A stretch of DNA of 64,000 nucleotides from Anaerolineales bacterium. Lineage in GTDB: Bacteria; Chloroflexota; Anaerolineae; Aggregatilineales; UBA2796. The notes beneath the pieces were generated by a model. It was not told where the DNA came from and searched no databases. It saw only the letters and a program-made list of their open reading frames with translations. Location: NCBI GenBank assembly GCA_015075625.1, contig JABTTZ010000004.1, forward strand, positions 1 to 64,000, in the 5' to 3' direction. Made by a program: the position numbers and the translations under genes. This document shows, in pieces, positions 34,628-43,827 of the stretch. The number at the start of each line of letters is the position of its first letter. The first letter of the stretch is position 1.

Positions 34628-35692
34628 TTAGTTCGCTTTTCCCATCAGACGCCGTTGGATGAGGGTGAAGATGACAATGATTACAAACAAGACAAAGGCT
34701 GTTGCTGCGCTCAGAGAGGCTTCCCCCCGTGAAGTGGAATAGGCAAGGTAAGCAATTGTCGTCGTTGTTCCCGCTGGTGCGCCTTTGGAGATCACAAAAA
34801 TTTGATCAAAGACTTGGAAGGTCCCGATCAAGCCAAGGGTGATCACAAAAAATGTTGCGGGGCGCAGCATGGGGAGCGTGATCTTGCGGAACTGCTGCCA
34901 GCGTGTTGCCCCGTCTACACTCGCCGCCTCATACAAGGGGGCGGGAACATCTTGGAGGGCGGCGAGGAAAATCAGCATGAGCGTGCCGCTTGTTGTCCAA
35001 ATGGCAAGCAGCATAATCGCCAACATCGTCACACTGGGACCGCTCAACCAATTCCAAAGCGATTGACCGAAGAAATCAGATTTCGTCAGCCAGTCTGGGG
35101 CAGTACGTGCCGTGACCCCAAACACACGAAAAATATTGTGAAAGACCCCGTTGAGGTCGTTCAGCCATGTGATCGGTCGATAACTTCCCCCGCTGAGACC
35201 CACCAACAATTTGTTGATGATGCCCTCCCGATTAAAAAGCCACAGGAAAACTGTCCCAATAACGACAGCGGAAGTAATTGATGGGAAATAGAAGGCGGTG
35301 CGGAAAAACCCCCGCATTTTGAGAAAGCGCTGATTAACAATGACTGCCAGCAGCAGTGAGAGTGCTGTTTGCGCGGGGACAACCCCTAGGGCGTAGTAGG
35401 CGGTGTTCTTCAGCGCTTTCCCAAACGCCTCCCGTTCTGGCGAATCTTTAATGAGCAGTTTTTCGTAATTTGCCAGCCCTACGCCTTGTGCCTCGTTAGG
35501 CGGGGTTAAGCCCGTCCAGTTGGTAAAACTGACCACAAACGCGAAAATCATCGGGATAAAGACAAAGAAAATCACCACAAGCAGCGCCGGGGCAACAAAC
35601 CCCAAACCAGTGAGCGCCTCTTGCGCGTCTTTGTTCAGCCGTAACCCATCATCCCTTGTGGGAGCGGATAAGGTACTCGTCGTCATAAACAA
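34628..35692 (-). CDS. Sugar ABC transporter permease, MalF/UgpA type
   Basis: 354 residues with a 30-residue cytoplasmic start and six or more membrane helices. The EAA loop is YEAASVDGATRWQQFRKITL. A long extracytoplasmic loop (about 155-215, IITNKLLVGLSGGSYRP-like through DWLTKSDFFGQ) lies between helices 3 and 4, larger than in many CUT1 permeases. It pairs with the MalG-type permease downstream to form the channel. The ATPase subunit is not in this operon; CUT1 systems often share one ATPase (MsiK/UgpC) encoded elsewhere. Confidence 0.9.
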   Translation of the reverse strand: MFMTTSTLSAPTRDDGLRLNKDAQEALTGLGFVAPALLVVIFFVFIPMIFAFVVSFTNWTGLTPPNEAQGVGLANYEKLLIKDSPEREAFGKALKNTAYYALGVVPAQTALSLLLAVIVNQRFLKMRGFFRTAFYFPSITSAVVIGTVFLWLFNREGIINKLLVGLSGGSYRPITWLNDLNGVFHNIFRVFGVTARTAPDWLTKSDFFGQSLWNWLSGPSVTMLAIMLLAIWTTSGTLMLIFLAALQDVPAPLYEAASVDGATRWQQFRKITLPMLRPATFFVITLGLIGTFQVFDQIFVISKGAPAGTTTTIAYLAYSTSRGEASLSAATAFVLFVIIVIFTLIQRRLMGKAN

Positions 35693-35821
35693 CCTCCCCC
35701 AAAAAGACTAGTTTCCTGCGACGCACAAGATAACGAAACACCCTTCCCAACCGCCCATCAAGACCGAACAGGGCAGAAGGGAAGGGCGCATCAAACCTAC
35801 ATCAGTCCATGGGTTTTGGGG

Positions 35822-37042
35822 TTATTCGCCCTTAAGGACGGCATTCCCCACTTTTTCAATGTCGCTAATGGCATCCTCTACCGTCACTTGGTCGGCAAAC
35901 AGGAGCGCCAACTGCTCGTTCGCCTTGTCCTCGACCTTGCTAAAGCCAGAGACAAAGCGCCAGCCGCGTGCGAACTCGGCGCTCTTGAGGTAGACCTCTC
36001 GATCTGGGAAGGTCTTGACGAATTCAGCGGCAACGCTCATGCGGCTTGGCAGGACGCCCGTGCCATCCGTCCACGTCTTCATGCCTTCTGCCCCAACGAG
36101 GTAGTTCAAAAGCGTGAGGGAGGCTTCAGGATTCTTCGCCTTCTTGCCAATCCCATAGCACACGGTGAACGCCAACGAGCCTTGCTTGCCCGTCGGACCA
36201 GCCGGCAGTTCAATCGTCTCGTACTTCAGGTCAGGGTATTGATCAGCAAGGAAACCGACAACCCAGTTGCCTTCTAACGCCATCGCTGCCAAACCCTTGC
36301 CAAATGCCTCACCACCCCAGCCTGCGCCGAGGTCAGAGGGCGTGCGGGCAAAGCCATCAAGGTACAGCCCACTGTAGAACTCAAAAGCAGATTTCGCTTC
36401 GTCCGTATTCAGCGCCATTTCGGTTAGATCGCTGTTCGTCACTTCGCCGCCCGCCGCGTAGATGAACGCGCCCAGACGGTCAAAGGAAGGTCCGTACACG
36501 ATACCTGCCACCGTGTCGGTGGTTAGTTTTTCGGCTGCGGCGCGAAGTTCATCCCATGTCTTGGGGGCTTCTACGCCAGCGGCTTTGAACATCTCGGTGT
36601 TGATTTGGATTGCCAAAACAGAGAAGTCCTTCGGCGGGCAGTAGAACGTCCCCTTATCGCTAAAGGTTTCTACCAATGCTGGATAGAAATCTTCTGGGTT
36701 TTCCAGTTTATCGCCAATGGGCATCAGGGCATCGGATTTCACCAGATCGGGGAAGCGCTGCGCCGGCACATAGAAAACATCCGGCACATCGCCGCTGACC
36801 AACGAGTTTTGCAGCACAGTTTCATAATCGGGAACGGGTTCAAAGACGGCTTCAATCTTATCTTGGCTGGCGTTGAAGTCAGCAATGACTTTATTGAGCG
36901 AGGTATTCTCTGCCTCCGACCCTGACCAACCCATGAGGCGCAGTTTAGTTTTTTCTTGCGCCTGCGCGGTAGGAGCGCTCAACGCCCCCATCACTACCAT
37001 CACGAACGCCAAAGCGACGAGTGTGAATTTCTTGTTCATCAT
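35822..37042 (-). CDS. Extracellular solute-binding protein, family 1 (sugar type)
   Basis: 406 residues. The signal peptide is KFTLVALAFVMVVMGALSAP with cleavage near AQA-QE. The mature part has the family 1 pattern: LRLMGWSGSEAENTSLNKVI, DVPDVFYVPAQRFPDLV, GTFYCPPKDFSVLAIQINTE, KTWDELRAAAEKLT, and FGKGLAAMALEGNWVVGFLA. The start is the first of two ATGs after GAGAGG. It is first in the operon with the two permeases (129-base gap). No lipobox cysteine was seen, so anchoring is unclear. Confidence 0.92.
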   Translation of the reverse strand: MMNKKFTLVALAFVMVVMGALSAPTAQAQEKTKLRLMGWSGSEAENTSLNKVIADFNASQDKIEAVFEPVPDYETVLQNSLVSGDVPDVFYVPAQRFPDLVKSDALMPIGDKLENPEDFYPALVETFSDKGTFYCPPKDFSVLAIQINTEMFKAAGVEAPKTWDELRAAAEKLTTDTVAGIVYGPSFDRLGAFIYAAGGEVTNSDLTEMALNTDEAKSAFEFYSGLYLDGFARTPSDLGAGWGGEAFGKGLAAMALEGNWVVGFLADQYPDLKYETIELPAGPTGKQGSLAFTVCYGIGKKAKNPEASLTLLNYLVGAEGMKTWTDGTGVLPSRMSVAAEFVKTFPDREVYLKSAEFARGWRFVSGFSKVEDKANEQLALLFADQVTVEDAISDIEKVGNAVLKGE

Positions 37043-37673
37043 AACCTCTCGAAATCAAGCTCAGGAACTGTGGTGGCGTATCCACCACGTATGAATTCGA
37101 CCAACACACAAGAAGACCGCCGAGGCTCAGGGCGTTATCGCCAGCGACGCGCATCACCCCCTTTACCCCAAAGGTTGGCGGGGGCTGCCTTAAACGAAAA
37201 CGCGCCCCTCCTCAGTGGAACGGGAAACCTTCCCAAAGTTCCTCTGTGGCTGAGCGTGCAAGGTATGGCTAAACCCCTACCGAAAAAGCTGCGCATAAAA
37301 CAATCTCTGCGAAAAAGGTGCTTAAAGAGTCAACTTAAACGTTTAAGCTATAAAGAGTGTATAGAGATTTGGAGGGCTTGTCAAGAGGGCTATCCAAGAA
37401 AGGGATTTATAGGGGGAGGATTAGGTTCCGCTGACAGTGGAATTCTCGTAGGGGCGCTATGCATTGATGCATGGCGCCCTCACCCTCGTAGACAGGGGAA
37501 GGGAGGGGTAGGGCGCGGACGCCCCAGGGGGCGTCCCTACGGGGATGGCGGGTTAGAATGTCACCGCCCCCTAGAGCGCGTTAGGGCAACTGCCCTAACG
37601 CTTGGTAGGAAGCACCCTGAAAGAAAGACAGGGGTTGTGACCACCTCCGCCACCTACAAACACATCAACCGAT
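37043..37673. repeat. Intergenic stretch with partial family B repeat
   Basis: No supported gene. 37424-37560 carries family B blocks (GCTGACAGTGGAATTCTCGTA, AGGGGCGC, GGGAAGGG, GTCCCTACGGGG). Two local palindromes occur: GGGCGCTATGCATTGATGCATGGCGCCC-like at 37454-37480, and GTTAGGGCAACTGCCCTAAC at 37580-37599. Confidence 0.5.
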
Positions 37674-38036
37674 TTATAGATCGCCGTTCACCACCGCCAA
37701 GACAACGACCCCAATTAGGACAAGAACTGGAAAGATTGTCCCCAATGGCATTTGCCCTGTTTGCAGCGCCAAAACGCCAACGATCAGCAGCAAAAAACCG
37801 CCCAACCACGTGAAAATACTCACCCGCCAGCGTTGGTTTGTCTGGTAAATTCCTGAACCGAGCAGAATTGCTCCCCCTATCACACTAACCCATGCCGGGT
37901 TAAGCTGTGGGTACATGATGTCAACGATGAACAAAATGGCGATCATGCCATAGATCGCTGACTCGAATGAGCGTTCCCGTACTTGCCGTTGGTTTCGGCG
38001 GGTGGATCGCCGTCGGGAGGTGCGTCTATAACTCAT
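37674..38036 (-). CDS. Small membrane protein of unknown function
   Basis: 120 residues. The first 25 are strongly basic (YRRTSRRRSTRRNQRQVRER), then three to four membrane helices (IYGMIAILFIVDIMYP, WVSVIGGAILLGSGIY, IFTWLGGFLLLIVGVLAL, PVLVLIGVVVLAVVN). Positive-inside placement puts the N-terminus in the cytoplasm. GGAGAGGAAGGGG precedes the ATG. No family recognised. It is divergent from the homoserine dehydrogenase gene, with 89 bases between starts. Confidence 0.7.
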   Translation of the reverse strand: MSYRRTSRRRSTRRNQRQVRERSFESAIYGMIAILFIVDIMYPQLNPAWVSVIGGAILLGSGIYQTNQRWRVSIFTWLGGFLLLIVGVLALQTGQMPLGTIFPVLVLIGVVVLAVVNGDL

Positions 38037-38125
38037 ATGCCCCTTCCTCTCCTTTTGCGGTAAAACCTTACGTGATTATAATGCCATTCGCACACTTGTA
38101 CTGATACCCAAAATAGGGGGACTGT

Positions 38126-39169
38126 ATGGCTCGCTATCGGCTTGTCTTGGTTGGCTTTGGTGTCGTTGGGCAAGGGTTTATGCGCTTATTGACAAAAAAA
38201 ATGGCGCACCTTGCCCAGACCGAAGATTTTCAGGCACAAATTGTCGGTGTTTATACGCGGCGGGCATCGCTCTATGCCCCACAAGGGTTAGAGATGTCCC
38301 TACTGCTCGCCGCAGCCGAGTCTGGCTCAATCGCCCATTATCCCGATCAGCCAGGAGTGCGGCGCGATCTTGACGCACTGACGATGCTCAGCCAAGCCGA
38401 CTATGACGTTTTGATCGAAGTGACCCCAACGGACTTCACAACGGGCGAACCCGCACTCTCTCACATGCGAACGGCACTCAACGGGGGAAAAGCCGCCATC
38501 ACGGTGAATAAAGGTCCACTTGCCCTTGCCTACCGCGAGTTAGCGGCGTTGGCGCGAGATCATCGAACATTTTTGGGCTACGAGGGTACCGTCATGGGCG
38601 GGACGCCCTGTATCCGTCTTGCCGAAGCGGGGTTAGCTGGCAGCCTGATTACAGCCATTCGCGGTGTTCTCAACGCAACGACAAATTACATCCTCCAACG
38701 GATGGAGGCGGGCGTAAACTATGCCGAGGCATTGGCAGAAGCACAGCAGCTTGGTTATGCCGAAACCGACCCCACCGCCGATGTGGAAGGCTACGACGCA
38801 GCGGGCAAAATCACCATTTTTGCGAATCTACTGCTTGGTGGGTCACTGCGCCCGGAACAGGTCGAACGAACGGGGATTACCGGGCTTAGCGCGGCGGATA
38901 TGGTGGCGGCAAGAGATGCTGGCGAACGCTGGAAGTTGATTGCCGCTGCGTGGTACGATGGCGGTAAGGTCGTCGCCTCGGTTAAACCTGTTCGCTTACG
39001 CCTTGACGATCCGTTAGCGAACGTGGCAACGAACGGGGTGATCTACACAACGGACACGCTTGGCGATGTCACCCTGATTGGGGCAGGGGCAGGTGGCGAG
39101 GCAACCGGCTTCGCTATTTTGACGGATTTGTTGGCGTTTCATAAAATGCAATCAGGGCGGGTTTCGTAA
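38126..39169 (+). CDS. hom: Homoserine dehydrogenase, short form
   Basis: 347 residues. It reduces aspartate semialdehyde to homoserine in Thr/Met synthesis. Nucleotide-binding LVLVGFGVVGQGF at the start, the catalytic Lys in TVNKGPLA, YEGTVMGGTPCIRLAEAGLA, GVLNATTNYILQRMEAG and DPTADVEGYDAAGKITI mark the catalytic domain. The C-terminal ACT regulatory domain of the usual ~430-residue form is absent, so feedback control by threonine through that domain is not expected. The GGGGGACTGT ribosome site precedes the ATG; a terminator follows. Confidence 0.92.
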   Translation: MARYRLVLVGFGVVGQGFMRLLTKKMAHLAQTEDFQAQIVGVYTRRASLYAPQGLEMSLLLAAAESGSIAHYPDQPGVRRDLDALTMLSQADYDVLIEVTPTDFTTGEPALSHMRTALNGGKAAITVNKGPLALAYRELAALARDHRTFLGYEGTVMGGTPCIRLAEAGLAGSLITAIRGVLNATTNYILQRMEAGVNYAEALAEAQQLGYAETDPTADVEGYDAAGKITIFANLLLGGSLRPEQVERTGITGLSAADMVAARDAGERWKLIAAAWYDGGKVVASVKPVRLRLDDPLANVATNGVIYTTDTLGDVTLIGAGAGGEATGFAILTDLLAFHKMQSGRVS

Positions 39170-39221
39170 TTCGGCTGCGGTGAAACGACAGGAATACATC
39201 GGCACCTATCACTATCACTAT

Positions 39222-39256
39222 CACGCCTCGGTCTAGAGACAGGGGCGTTTTTTTTC
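39222..39256 (+). terminator. Rho-independent terminator after hom
   Basis: CACGCCTCGGTCT, short loop, then ACAGGGGCGT forming an imperfect GC stem, followed directly by TTTTTTTT. Confidence 0.7.
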
Positions 39257-39314
39257 GGATGCTCTATAATTTACCTTCATCTGGAAAGGACACTGAGTGG
39301 TTTAGAGGTCGCTT

Positions 39315-40349
39315 ATGCGTCGGGGATGGATTGCTCTCGCTCTTATTATCATGGCAGTGTGCTTTGTTCAGCCAGGGGTTGCCCGCGCTGATGATGGGAA
39401 GTATGTCGTTGTTGCTGGCGATACGCTCTTTCGCATTGCCCAAAAACACAGCATCTCTGTTGATCTTCTGGCGGCTGCCAATGGCATTGCCAACACCTCC
39501 CATATTTACGTTGGGCAAGTTTTGGTGATTCCCAGTGGGCAGACAGCACCCATCCCCACTGGCGATACGCCAGCACAGCCCGCCCCCCCAACTGAAAACG
39601 GTTATTACACTGTCCAGCGGGGAGACACCCTAAACAAGATTTCAAAGGCATTTAATGTCACGCTCACTGCGCTGATGAACGCCAATGGGATCGTCAACGC
39701 AAACCTGATCAGTGTTGGGCAGCGCTTGGCAATCCCGGGCGCGTCAACGACGACGCCCCCCGCTACGAACCCTCCGGCTGCTCCGACCACACCGCAAACG
39801 TTCAAACTTCATGTGGTAAAGGCGGGCGAGGGCTTGGGAAAAATCGGGCAGCGTTATGGGGTCAGTTGGCAGAGCATTGCCGCCGCCAATGACCTCCCCA
39901 ACCCGAATATCATCCATGTGGGAATGGTCTTAAAAATCCCCCCCCCGGATGCCACTGGAGCGCCGGCTCCCTCCAACCCCGCCGCGCCCGTCAGCAGCGG
40001 GAAACTCATTTTCGTCAAGCTGAGCGAACAGCGCGTTTATTTCTACCAAAATGGCGTCTTGCTCAAGAGCGTCGTTGTCAGTACGGGGCTGCCCGCCACA
40101 CCGACTGTCACCGGGGATTACCGCATCTATGTGAAATACCGCTCGCAGACGATGTATGGACCGGGCTACTACCTCCCCGATGTTCCTTATGTGATGTATT
40201 TTTATCTTGGCTATGGGCTGCACGGCACGTACTGGCACTCCAACTGGGGTCGCCCGATGAGTCACGGCTGTGTGAACATGCCCACAGAGGAAGCACGTTG
40301 GCTTTACAACTGGGCTGAGGTCGGCACAAGTGTGCGGGTGCGCTGGTGA
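39315..40349 (+). CDS. LysM-repeat L,D-transpeptidase (YkuD family)
   Basis: 344 residues with a signal peptide (WIALALIIMAVCFVQPGVAR). Three LysM peptidoglycan-binding repeats follow: KYVVVAGDTLFRIAQKHSIS (about 31-74), YYTVQRGDTLNKISKAFNVT (about 97-140) and LHVVKAGEGLGKIGQRYGVS (about 158-202), linked by Pro/Thr-rich spacers. The C-terminal YkuD domain (about 220-344) has the catalytic HGT and SHGCVNM with the nucleophilic Cys. It cross-links or modifies peptidoglycan outside the membrane. AGAGGT precedes the ATG. The next gene starts within its end. Confidence 0.93.
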   Translation: MRRGWIALALIIMAVCFVQPGVARADDGKYVVVAGDTLFRIAQKHSISVDLLAAANGIANTSHIYVGQVLVIPSGQTAPIPTGDTPAQPAPPTENGYYTVQRGDTLNKISKAFNVTLTALMNANGIVNANLISVGQRLAIPGASTTTPPATNPPAAPTTPQTFKLHVVKAGEGLGKIGQRYGVSWQSIAAANDLPNPNIIHVGMVLKIPPPDATGAPAPSNPAAPVSSGKLIFVKLSEQRVYFYQNGVLLKSVVVSTGLPATPTVTGDYRIYVKYRSQTMYGPGYYLPDVPYVMYFYLGYGLHGTYWHSNWGRPMSHGCVNMPTEEARWLYNWAEVGTSVRVRW

Positions 40350-40789
40350 GCGCTGAATCCTTAACACCTGACGCGCTTGTTGCCGAGAACATCCGAGGGC
40401 GATATGCCACCCCCGCCCGGAAAGCCCATCTGTACCTCTTTCGCCTGCGCGGGGATACGCCTACTAAGGCGCTCATCCCCGCCCCTGACGCGGTGTTAAG
40501 GGCATGGGTTGATGAGGGGACAGGGCTGAGGCTAACCCCCATCAGTGAGGCGCTCCAGCGCTGCGCGGCTGCTGCCGGTATTCCGCTGCACACCATCCCA
40601 CAGGGGGGGCAAAAACAGACGATGGCGCGGGTTGTGGTGTTCACCGCAGAGATGCCCGACGCCGAAACCGTGACGGTGCGGTTGGTAAGTCGGGCGATCC
40701 ATTACCACCCTAAAGGGGAACGGATTGCCGATGAAGTTTGGAAACAAGCGCCCGATGGCGTTTGGTATTCTGTCCACATCCCTGACTAG
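40346..40789 (+). CDS. Hypothetical protein coupled to the L,D-transpeptidase
   Basis: 147 residues, starting at a GTG that overlaps the stop of the transpeptidase gene by 4 bases (GTGA). No signal peptide or membrane segment. Recognisable stretches are ARKAHLYLFRLRGDTPTKAL, ARVVVFTAEMPDAETVTVRL and the aromatic end DGVWYSVHIPD. I do not recognise a family. Translation coupling argues for a role connected with the transpeptidase or cell-wall upkeep. Confidence 0.65.
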   Translation: MSAESLTPDALVAENIRGRYATPARKAHLYLFRLRGDTPTKALIPAPDAVLRAWVDEGTGLRLTPISEALQRCAAAAGIPLHTIPQGGQKQTMARVVVFTAEMPDAETVTVRLVSRAIHYHPKGERIADEVWKQAPDGVWYSVHIPD

Positions 40790-41018
40790 GGTTGTGTTAA
40801 CCGTGTACCTTAGTAGGGGCGCAAGCATTGCGCCCATCGCCGCCGCTAAAGCGGCGGGCTAGGAGCAGCCACCCCTTCGGGGCTTGGAACCCCTAATCCC
40901 CACGCCGTAAACAAAGAGAGGGGACTCTCTCCCCCTTTCCCTGTCTACGGGGAAAGGCGACTGCTGCGCAGTAACCGGGGGGGATAGGAGTTCTGAACCA
41001 AAACGTCAACACAGCCTA
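40788..41018. repeat. Interspersed repeat family B, copy 4 (most complete)
   Basis: Ends TAGGGTTGTGTTAAC and GTCAACACAGCCTA are imperfect inverted repeats. Interior blocks: GCGCAAGCATTGCGC, CGCCGCTAAAGCGGCG, CACCCCTTCGGGGCTTGG, CTCCCCCTTTCCCTGTCTAC and CTGCTGCGCAGTAACCGG. It accounts for most of the gene-free 40790-41159 gap. Confidence 0.75.
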
Positions 41019-41159
41019 GATGACGTCCTCCGCCCAATCGAGAACCAGTGTTGACACTAACACGATAGGTATACCCACCTTGCTTTAGCGATGGCAGGAT
41101 CATCGATTCTAGAACTGAGCTCGTCCGTGTGTTGGGCGTGATAGGGGTATTCTAGCCTT

Positions 41160-42020
41160 TCAAAGTAGTGAAATTTGCTTAGGATGATCTGAACCCGCCT
41201 CTTGGAACGCCTCACGATCAATCTCTAACCCACGAATGGCTAAGACTTCGCGGGCAGGGGTGCGGTCTCCGCTGGAACTGATGCGGCGCGGCGACATGAG
41301 GAAAACAAGCTGGAACCCGCGCTTTTTATAGAGATCAATGATTCGATCCGTCGCTTGGTTCGAGAGAACAACAGGCCCTTTATGCTCCACAAGCCAATCC
41401 GCCAATGCCACTTGCTGTTTCCAGGTAAAGCCTTCTTTGGCGTAACTCACAAATTCCACGTCATAAGGCGGGTCGGCATAGACAAAATCCATGCGGTCTA
41501 GCCTGACAGCCTCAAAATTGCTGGTCTGAAGCTGCCATGCGGAAAGCGGCTGCTGGTAATGAGAAAAATCCGTTGTGTACTTGATCGTTTTGTATTTCCC
41601 AAACGGTACATTGAATTCACCGCGCTGGTTAAATCGGCACAGTCCGTTGTAGCCAGTTCGGTTGAGGTAATAAAAGAGCTGCGCCGCCTCTGGACCGTGC
41701 GTTTCACCCTGCCGGATCAGCATATTGAAGCGGTCCCGCCCCTGATAGTAGGCATCCGCCTTGTTTTCCATCGAGATGGTGATTGCCAACCCCTTTTGAA
41801 GGTGCTGGTAAAAGTTGACGAGATAGGGATTGATGTCGTTCAATAGGGCGCGTTCAGGAAGCAGCCCCAGAGTCACGGCTAAGCCGCCACAAAACAACTC
41901 AACCAGTCGCCTATGTTCGTTTGATACCCATAATCTCCTCAAATGAGGCAGCAGCCAGCGCTTTCCCCCCGCCCACTTCAGCGGCGGCGTCAATGGTGTT
42001 GGCGAATGTGCTTTTTTCAC
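41160..42020 (-). CDS. D12-class DNA adenine methyltransferase (Dam-like), orphan
   Basis: 286 residues starting at GTG. Motif I is PLKWAGGKRWLLPHL with FCGG; then LNDINPYLVNFYQHLQKGL, YYLNRTGYNGLCRFNQRGEF, NVPFGKYK and the catalytic DFVYADPPYDVEF (DPPY). It methylates the N6 of adenine in a short site, possibly GATC. No restriction endonuclease gene is beside it, so it is an orphan or housekeeping enzyme. The end REEAFQEAGSDHPKQISLL-like tail is short and polar. Confidence 0.92.
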   Translation of the reverse strand: MKKAHSPTPLTPPLKWAGGKRWLLPHLRRLWVSNEHRRLVELFCGGLAVTLGLLPERALLNDINPYLVNFYQHLQKGLAITISMENKADAYYQGRDRFNMLIRQGETHGPEAAQLFYYLNRTGYNGLCRFNQRGEFNVPFGKYKTIKYTTDFSHYQQPLSAWQLQTSNFEAVRLDRMDFVYADPPYDVEFVSYAKEGFTWKQQVALADWLVEHKGPVVLSNQATDRIIDLYKKRGFQLVFLMSPRRISSSGDRTPAREVLAIRGLEIDREAFQEAGSDHPKQISLL

Positions 42021-42161
42021 GCAGAAATAACTGTATCCTTAACACAGTGGATGATTCGATTATAGAATTTTTTTCTGCCCACCACGTAGGATAAGGTCGA
42101 GCAAGGCAGCAGGCAGGCAACCGCGCAGGGCTGCCGCTAGGTGGATGGGGTACAGAGTGAT

Positions 42162-42188
42162 TCCCCCTCGCCCATTGTGGGCGAGGGG
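42162..42188. repeat. GC-rich palindrome between dam-like and GH57 genes
   Basis: CCCCCTCGCCCA, TTG, TGGGCGAGGGG: a strong hairpin without a T-run, of the same style as the cassettes in the methylase gene at 8.3-13.3 kb. Confidence 0.6.
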
Positions 42189-42235
42189 ACGAGGACACCT
42201 TTGCCTGATCTCAGCCCGCCGCAGCACGCCCCCTG

Positions 42236-43639
42236 CTAAACTGCCACCACTGGCACATCCTCCGGCGGGGCGAAAAATTCCTCGTACACAGCGTCATAGA
42301 GCGCCGTCCCATCACGCCCCTCCCCCTCGCGGCGAATCGGGGCGAGATCGTTGCGGAAGCCCGCGCTCAGGTCTACGCCGGTCCCCCCGTGCAAAATTGC
42401 CATCGCGTGAATTGCCGTGCCAATCGCATAGCGCACGGGGGGCGCGTCAAACTCATTTTTGTAGAATGCATTGCCTGTATACGCTTTGCTCATGTACACC
42501 CATGCCTTCAATAGGTCAAGGTAACGCGCTTCCTCATCACTACTCAACCCGGGCGCACATTCGGCAAGGAACGCTGTCCCCGTCATCTCTCCCAACCGCA
42601 CGCGGATGTATTCCTCCCGCAGCCGCAGTGGATCGGTGTTCAAAGGGCGTACTTCCTCGCGGATCACATCGAACATCTCCGCCGCAAGGTGATCCAGCGC
42701 CCGCAGGAGCGATGCCTTCCACCCCTCATGCCCCGTGATCCAATGGGTGATTCGGAACTGATCGCTCCACGACGAAAAGGGCGTCACGGTGATATATCCA
42801 ATCGGCGGCTGAATCCCCATATACTCATTCAGCGTCGTGATTTTGTAGCCAATGGCGGGCGCTTCATGCTTCAACAACCAGTGAAGAAAGCGTTCCTCTC
42901 CCAAATGATGATGCCCAAATGTTTCGCCGTTCGTGGCAACCAGCGTCAGCGCTCCCTTGCTCAGCCGCCGCCCTGCCAGTTTGTGCCGCGCCCAATGCCC
43001 CGCCCCGCCCACCGTCGAAATGTTGAACGAGAGATCGTTGGAAAGCTCATCATGGCGAACAAAGGTCGCTATCCGCCGCTGGGTACCGAGGTCAATCCAA
43101 TACGGACCTGCCCCATCGTCTGCACCCTGAACCTGCCCCCCCGCCAAGATGGTGAACTTATAACCGAGCGCATCCACAACGTGCAAGGTGTCTGGGTCTA
43201 CCGCCATTTCCGGCAGCCAAATCCCCTGCGGGTCGCGCCCGAAGTGATGGCGAAACGCCATTTTTCCCCAATAGAGTTCGGTGTGTTTGTCTTGGCGGCG
43301 GCGTAAGGGGAGCAGCACATCATGGTAGGAACTGGCAATAGCATTCCCCACACGCTTCTTCTGATTCACCGGGCGGTCTGCGGCGATGATGCGGCTATAC
43401 GTCTCAGGGGCGCGTTTTTTCAACCACGCCAAAAGCGATTCGCCAACGTTGAAACTGATCCGGTCAAAGTTCCCGATCTCTGCGTTCGGGCGGTACGATT
43501 CGGCGGTGATCCGCACATTCCAGTTGCGATATTTCTCGGCGTCTGCTTCCTCCCCAATATCGCCAGTGATCGGGTTGCCTCGTGGGGGCTGATAAAAATG
43601 ACTGTGTACGCAAAAATACTGATTCGGGCGTGGCGGCAT
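42236..43639 (-). CDS. Glycoside hydrolase family 57 protein
   Basis: 467 residues, cytoplasmic (no signal peptide). GH57 landmarks: the N-terminal HSHFYQPPRGNP (usual HxHQP region), GIWLPEMAVDPDTLHVVDAL, and TNGETFGHHHLGEERFLHW with the Glu and His typical of the family. The family contains 4-alpha-glucanotransferases, amylopullulanases and branching enzymes acting on alpha-glucans such as glycogen; the exact activity is not clear. GGAGGAGG precedes the ATG. It is separated from the dam-like gene by 215 bases with a GC-rich hairpin. Confidence 0.85.
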   Translation of the reverse strand: MPPRPNQYFCVHSHFYQPPRGNPITGDIGEEADAEKYRNWNVRITAESYRPNAEIGNFDRISFNVGESLLAWLKKRAPETYSRIIAADRPVNQKKRVGNAIASSYHDVLLPLRRRQDKHTELYWGKMAFRHHFGRDPQGIWLPEMAVDPDTLHVVDALGYKFTILAGGQVQGADDGAGPYWIDLGTQRRIATFVRHDELSNDLSFNISTVGGAGHWARHKLAGRRLSKGALTLVATNGETFGHHHLGEERFLHWLLKHEAPAIGYKITTLNEYMGIQPPIGYITVTPFSSWSDQFRITHWITGHEGWKASLLRALDHLAAEMFDVIREEVRPLNTDPLRLREEYIRVRLGEMTGTAFLAECAPGLSSDEEARYLDLLKAWVYMSKAYTGNAFYKNEFDAPPVRYAIGTAIHAMAILHGGTGVDLSAGFRNDLAPIRREGEGRDGTALYDAVYEEFFAPPEDVPVVAV

Positions 43640-43827
43640 GAGAGACCTCCTCCGCTCTGTAATTGTTTAACCTGCTCCCATTGTAAGGCAAATCGATTAA
43701 GACGGGGTGAAAGGTGGGCGTTTGCCCAACACCCGAAGTGCAGCCATCTTCAAAAGGTGGGATCATTGGGATTATCGAAAGCCCCGTAAAACCCCCTGCC
43801 TTTAGGCGTGGGCAGTATGTCACGCAA

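Noticed and set aside
37043-37673. 285-codon plus-strand frame from 36956
   Set aside because: It starts inside the solute-binding protein gene antisense and crosses family B repeat sequence; the composition is repeat-like (GRGRPRGRPYGD).
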